The notes under the pieces are model-generated. The model saw only the letters and a list, made by a program, of their open reading frames with translations. It made no database searches and was not told the DNA's origin. 55,515 bases of DNA from Desulfocapsa sp. (GTDB taxonomy: Bacteria > Desulfobacterota > Desulfobulbia > Desulfobulbales > Desulfocapsaceae), in assembly GCA_013426795.1 (NCBI GenBank), contig JACDZF010000002.1:1-55515 (forward strand). Direction: 5' to 3'. Position numbers and translations under genes: made by a program. Below are positions 52,281 through 55,515 of the stretch, one piece after another. The number at the start of each line of letters is the position of its first letter. The stretch's first letter is position 1.

Positions 52281-52886
52281 ATGGCAGAAATGATAAGAAA
52301 ATCAAGTGTCGATGAGGTCGTGAACCACCTGATACTGGCCGGAACCTGTATCCTGCTGATGATCACCGGATATGCCTTTTTGTTCCATGTGGAGATCATC
52401 GGCGCGCTGTTCGGCGGATTCAATACCATGAAAACCGTGCATAACTGGTTGGGAGTGGCCTTTATACTCTCCCTTCTCTACTCCCTGCATCACTATCTTA
52501 TCGATGCCCTTGAGTACGATGCCGATGACCTGCAATGGTTCAAAGTGGCAGGCGGCTATCTCTCCCATAAAGTCAAGGTTCCACCCATGGGAAAATATAA
52601 CCCCGGCCAGAAGCTCTACTATTTAGCCGTTGTCGTGTTCGGAATGACCATCACCATTTCTGGTTTTGGTTTATGGTTTTTCCAAAGTAATGCGACGGTG
52701 ATGCTCTATTCGCATCTTATCCATAATATATCGTTCTGCGTTTTTGTGATCGCCGTCCCGGTTCATATCTATCTTGGGACCCTGGCAAATCCGGGGACAT
52801 TCCAGATTATGGTGAATGGCATGATGCCCCTGAAGGATGCCCAAAAGAAACATCCAAAATGGATTAAGGCCATCGGCAAGATGTAG
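52281..52886 (+). CDS. formate dehydrogenase cytochrome b (gamma) subunit
   Basis: A 201-residue membrane protein with four hydrophobic segments (NHLILAGTCILLMITGYAFLF, KTVHNWLGVAFILSLLYSL, YLAVVVFGMTITISGFGLWF, LIHNISFCVFVIAVPVHIYL). Haem-ligand histidines are in VVNHLIL, HNWLG and SHLIHNISF. It is the FdnI/FdhC-like quinone-reactive anchor. The ATG is one base after the Fe-S subunit stop. A strong terminator follows 36 bases after the stop. Confidence 0.88.
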   Translation: MAEMIRKSSVDEVVNHLILAGTCILLMITGYAFLFHVEIIGALFGGFNTMKTVHNWLGVAFILSLLYSLHHYLIDALEYDADDLQWFKVAGGYLSHKVKVPPMGKYNPGQKLYYLAVVVFGMTITISGFGLWFFQSNATVMLYSHLIHNISFCVFVIAVPVHIYLGTLANPGTFQIMVNGMMPLKDAQKKHPKWIKAIGKM

Positions 52887-52922
52887 CCCCTGGCTCAAAT
52901 TATAACTCTTTCAATTATGAGG

Positions 52923-52958
52923 AAAAAAGGGGATACCGTGTACTGTATCCCCTTTTTT
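52923..52958 (+). terminator. strong rho-independent terminator after fdhABC, directly before a selenoprotein gene
   Basis: A14 (52923-52936: AAAAAAGGGGATAC) pairs perfectly with 52945-52958 (GTATCCCCTTTTTT) around an eight-base loop; the stem has a U-run on the plus strand and A-run on the minus. It ends seven bases before the ATG at 52966, so a downstream transcript would have to read through or be antiterminated. Confidence 0.9.
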
Positions 52959-52965
52959 ATTTGAT

Positions 52966-53550
52966 ATGATAAAGAAACTGCTGATCTGTGTTTGTGCCTT
53001 GCTCTTCTTCGGAATAGCCCAGGCGGAAGAGAGAATAACAATCCCCATAGGCGACTCGCCATCCAAGGGGCCGGTTGACGCCCCGGTCACCATCATTGAG
53101 TTTATCGATTTCCAGTGAGCCCACTGTGTGGCGGCCGGTCCGACCGTCAAACAGATATTCCAGGCCTACCCGGACAAGATCCGGCTGGTGGTGAAGAATT
53201 ATCCCTACAAATACCGGGATTTTGCAAGAATGGCCGCTGAGGCATCCCTGGCCGCCAGGGATCAGAGCAAGTATTGGGAGATGCACGATATTCTCATCAC
53301 CCGTTCCCCGAAGCTGGATCGAGCCAGCCTCATAAGCTATGCCCAGGAACTGGGGCTTGACGTCAAAAAATTTACCGAGTCCATTGACAAAGGCGCCCAT
53401 GCGAAGGATATTGATGCCGATGTGAAGCTTGCCGAGTCCATTGATCTCTACAACACGCCGACCTTCTACATCAACGGCCAGCAGGTGGTTGGCGAGCGAC
53501 CCTTCGAATATTTCAAAAAGATCATCGACGAGCAGTTGAACAAAAAATAA
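52966..53550 (+). CDS. DsbA-like thioredoxin-fold selenoprotein (Sec at UGA)
   Basis: A 194-residue exported DsbA-type protein. The signal peptide is MIKKLLICVCALLFFGIAQA. The frame is open from ATG 52966 to TAA at 53548-53550 except TGA 53116-53118, which lies in EFIDFQ-Sec-AHC, precisely where the first active-site Cys of CxxC falls (cf. DFQCPYC). The C-terminal thioredoxin motif with cis-proline is LYNTPTFYINGQQVVGERPF. An ordinary nonsense mutation would be a coincidence at that codon. The sequence before TGA encodes a good signal peptide and a DsbA beta-strand, so splitting the gene is not favoured. There is no ribosome site ahead of ATG, and a terminator precedes it by seven bases. A U-A-H-C redox site in the periplasm, beside formate dehydrogenase and a peroxidase, would be highly reactive. 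Confidence 0.85.
53136..53146 (+). promoter_or_regulatory. candidate bacterial SECIS hairpin of the DsbA-like gene
   Basis: CGGT and ACCG pair with a CCG loop, 17 bases after TGA 53116-53118. The distance and the loop G agree with the minimal bacterial SECIS rule. The stem is short, so it is only a candidate. Confidence 0.4.
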
Positions 53551-53560
53551 AGGTGACGGA

Positions 53561-54616
53561 ATGAGAGTGGTAGTATGGATATTCCTGGCGGCATTCTGCC
53601 TCCCAGCCCCGGTCCTTGCCGGCAGTCTTGAGCCGTTCAGGGAGGTTCCCGTCCCGGAACAGAACCCGCAGACGCCTGCCAAGATTGAGCTTGGCAAGAA
53701 GCTCTTTTTCGACCGGCGCCTGTCCGGTGATGGAACCATGAACTGCGGAACCTGCCATGATCCCGCGCAGGGCTTCAGCGACGGCAGCGCTATCTCCCTG
53801 AACTATCCCACAACCCGCAACTGGCGCAATTCTCCCACCCTCATCGGGGTGGGGTTTCAGCGCCATCTCTTCCATGACGGACGATCGGCAAGCCTCGAAG
53901 AACAGGCCCTGTTTCCCATGATGTCGGCCTTCGAGATGAACCAGAACCTCGACTTTCTGGAAGAAGAGATCCGTACCGTGCCGGAATATGTTGCAGCGTT
54001 CACGGAAGTGTTCGGGGACGGCGACGTGACCAGGGAGCGCATCGGCATGGCCATTGCCGCCTTTGAGCGAACCCTGGTTTCCCGCGACACCCCCCTTGAC
54101 CGGTACTTAAGCGGAGATACCACCGCGCTCTCGCCAAAGGCATTGAAAGGCTACAAGATCTTCACCGGCAAAGGGAAGTGTACCGAATGTCATTACGGCG
54201 TCAGTCTGGCCGACGACCGTTTTCACGTCCTCAATGTCCCGGAAAACCCTGAACACCTGAAAGATCCGCGAATCGCGGCGACGCGGCGATTTGTCGCCAA
54301 GGTCTCCCATTTCGAAGAGTTCCGCACCCTCTCCGAAGACCCCGGAAGATACCTCGTCACCAAAGACCAGAAAGATTGGAAGGCATTTCGGACTCCCACC
54401 CTCCGAGAGATCTCCAAAACTGCTCCCTATATGCACAACGGCATCTATGCGACCCTGGATGAAGTCATCGAATTCTTCAACGCCGGCGGCGGGAGGGGAC
54501 ACTCCGAGCTGAACTCCCTGTCCCTGAGCTCCTTGGAAAAAGAAGAGCTGCGAATTTTCCTCGAAGAAGGATTGACCGGTGCGCCGATCGCCTTTGTCCA
54601 CCCCAAAATACCTTAA
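53561..54616 (+). CDS. di-haem cytochrome c peroxidase (MauG/CcpA type)
   Basis: A 351-residue exported protein with signal peptide (MRVVVWIFLAAFCLPAPVLA). Haem-binding sites CGTCH (Cys62, Cys65, His66) and CTECH (Cys207, Cys210, His211) lie in the two halves, as in bacterial cytochrome c peroxidases. Family blocks are LGKKLFFDRRLSGDGTMNC, HDPAQGFSDG, WRNSPTLIGVG, HDGRSASLEEQALFP, AFERTL and FRTPTLREISKTAPYMHNG. It reduces peroxide in the periplasm with electrons from c-type cytochromes. It lies 10 bp after the selenoprotein gene and 8 bp before fdhE, so it belongs to this operon, perhaps protecting the Sec enzymes. Confidence 0.92.
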   Translation: MRVVVWIFLAAFCLPAPVLAGSLEPFREVPVPEQNPQTPAKIELGKKLFFDRRLSGDGTMNCGTCHDPAQGFSDGSAISLNYPTTRNWRNSPTLIGVGFQRHLFHDGRSASLEEQALFPMMSAFEMNQNLDFLEEEIRTVPEYVAAFTEVFGDGDVTRERIGMAIAAFERTLVSRDTPLDRYLSGDTTALSPKALKGYKIFTGKGKCTECHYGVSLADDRFHVLNVPENPEHLKDPRIAATRRFVAKVSHFEEFRTLSEDPGRYLVTKDQKDWKAFRTPTLREISKTAPYMHNGIYATLDEVIEFFNAGGGRGHSELNSLSLSSLEKEELRIFLEEGLTGAPIAFVHPKIP

Positions 54617-54624
54617 GGAGCACC

Positions 54625-55395
54625 ATGACCATAGATACCCAGGCCTTGATCGAACAACGGCCGCACCTCAAGGAGCCCCTTGAACTCTACGCCAAATGGC
54701 AGCGCTTTCACCATGAAATGGGAGAGCTCCTGCCGCAGGTCAGATCTGCCATCTCGCCTGCCGACGCCAAAGGCTATCCCCAGGAAAGCGCGGGTGCTGT
54801 TTTTCGCCTGTTCGCCTCCATCTTTGATTTGCCTGCTGAAGATTTTAAGCCGGTCTGTCAAGCGCTGGAAGACGGTGCCATCGACTTTATGCGCTTTCCC
54901 CTGGACGAATTTCCCGATTTTCCCACCGTTCCATGCAGCGACGACGAACTGAGCTCGATTCTGTTCCTGTTAAGCAGGCCCTATTTCCTTGCTTTGCGAG
55001 AGGCCTTCCCCCTGGACGGCCAGCAGTGGGAGCATGGCCGGTGCCCCCTGTGCTCGGCACGCTCATCACTCACCTCCATCCTGGAAGGACCGCAGCGCCG
55101 CCTGCACTGTTCCTTCTGCGGAACCTCCGGCCCCTACCGATTCATCGGCTGCCCGAACTGCGAGACGGTGGATGCGGATCAACTCAGCACCATCATGTCT
55201 GAGGATGAACCGGGCTACCGGGTAGCCACCTGTGATGCCTGCCACAGCTACGTCAAGGTTCTGGAGGGCCCGGCTCTCAGCGCCATGTCGTTGGACCTCG
55301 CCGATATGGCAAGCCTTCCCCTGGACATCATCGCCCAGGAAAAGGGGTACACTCGCGTGGCCCCCAATCCCATCAGCCTGAGAAAGATGGTGTGA
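54625..55395 (+). CDS. fdhE: formate dehydrogenase accessory protein FdhE
   Basis: A 256-residue FdhE, needed for maturation of respiratory formate dehydrogenase before export. The C-terminal half has four rubredoxin-like CxxC pairs: CPLCSA (near residue 140), CSFCGT, CPNCE and CDACHS, the known metal-binding sites. The N-terminal half is helical and variable, as in the family. AAGGAG precedes the ATG. It closes the formate dehydrogenase locus. Confidence 0.92.
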   Translation: MTIDTQALIEQRPHLKEPLELYAKWQRFHHEMGELLPQVRSAISPADAKGYPQESAGAVFRLFASIFDLPAEDFKPVCQALEDGAIDFMRFPLDEFPDFPTVPCSDDELSSILFLLSRPYFLALREAFPLDGQQWEHGRCPLCSARSSLTSILEGPQRRLHCSFCGTSGPYRFIGCPNCETVDADQLSTIMSEDEPGYRVATCDACHSYVKVLEGPALSAMSLDLADMASLPLDIIAQEKGYTRVAPNPISLRKMV

Positions 55396-55397
55396 TT

Positions 55398-55515
55398 CCA
55401 TTTCTCAATCAAGATGTACACGAGGAGAAAAGCGAGTCGCGACGAGGCAGTACAATAAGTACGGTGAGGAGCGACGGAGCGCATTCGACGAAGTGAACGC
55501 TTGATTGAGAAATGG
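55398..55515. repeat. 118-bp element with perfect 16-bp terminal inverted repeats (MITE-like)
   Basis: CCATTTCTCAATCAAG (55398-55413) and CTTGATTGAGAAATGG (55500-55515) are exact inverted repeats. The interior has no gene and contains GAGG/GCGA-rich sequence (CGAGGAG, GCGAGTCGCGAC, GGTGAGGAGCGACGGAGCGC). The element starts three bases past the fdhE stop and ends at the last base of the window, so its ends may extend further. Confidence 0.75.

Noticed and set aside
1-55515. CRISPR array, tRNA or rRNA
   Set aside because: No regular repeat-spacer series, no cloverleaf-like sequence and no rRNA-like conserved tracts were seen by reading.

Overview
The window looks like a chromosomal segment of an anaerobic, lactate-oxidising Desulfobacterota (probably a Desulfobulbales or Desulfobacterales type sulfate reducer or relative). 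The evidence is gene content only: lactate permease with a fused LutAB-type lactate dehydrogenase, a GlcD/GlcF-type D-lactate dehydrogenase, Pta-AckA, an HdrABC-MvhDGA electron-bifurcating complex, a periplasmic selenocysteine formate dehydrogenase, an anaerobic sulfatase maturase and two UGA-decoded selenoproteins. No rRNA, tRNA or CRISPR array was seen.

Layout. 1-4 kb: a broken cardiolipin synthase, two envelope-anchored alpha/beta hydrolases and a DUF202 protein. 4.2-8.5 kb (minus strand): a transposase remnant, then DUF362, BASS-type transporter, DUF1622 and SAM-methyltransferase genes. 8.55-10.11 kb: an IS66-family insertion with imperfect terminal inverted repeats, a perfect 8-bp target duplication (GAACCGTC) and a frameshifted transposase. 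10.2-15.7 kb (minus): cytoplasmic Cys-type sulfatase, its radical-SAM maturase, a SulP permease and a glycine-zipper lipoprotein. 16-19.2 kb (plus): a decayed duplicate of the 2.3-kb hydrolase leader, a third hydrolase, an outer-membrane barrel protein and a DUF1269 protein. 19.4-24.1 kb (minus): a signalling module of two roadblock-type proteins, one carrying a receiver domain, and a membrane GAF-PAS histidine kinase.

24.7-38.4 kb is the lactate catabolism region. Leftward from a divergent control region run lutC, a fused lutAB, pta and ackA (lactate to pyruvate, acetyl-CoA to acetate plus ATP). Rightward run lctP, a FadR-type GntR regulator, glcD, glcF and a beta-hydroxyacid dehydrogenase. 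The lctP and glcD promoters have the same architecture (TTGACA-N15-extended A/T -10 box, immediately followed by TGGTATTAC), pointing to co-regulation by the adjacent GntR protein.

38.9-45.9 kb holds hdrA-hdrC-hdrB-mvhD-mvhG-mvhA plus a hydrogenase maturation protease, an H2/ferredoxin/disulfide bifurcation complex. Its ~380-bp leader is duplicated in diverged form at 45.96-46.34 kb, upstream of a His-rich 24-codon ORF overlapping a Cys-rich HesB/IscA-like gene. 48.3-55.4 kb is a formate dehydrogenase locus: Tat-exported Sec-containing catalytic subunit, Fe-S subunit, cytochrome b subunit, a strong terminator, then a DsbA-like protein whose first active-site cysteine is encoded by UGA, a di-haem cytochrome c peroxidase and fdhE. 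The window ends in a 118-bp element with perfect 16-bp terminal inverted repeats.

The most notable points are the UGA-containing DsbA-like gene directly behind a terminator, the shared lctP/glcD operator-promoter, the duplicated hdr leader with its overlapping mini-ORF, the ~115-residue insertion in LctP, and the roadblock signalling module.
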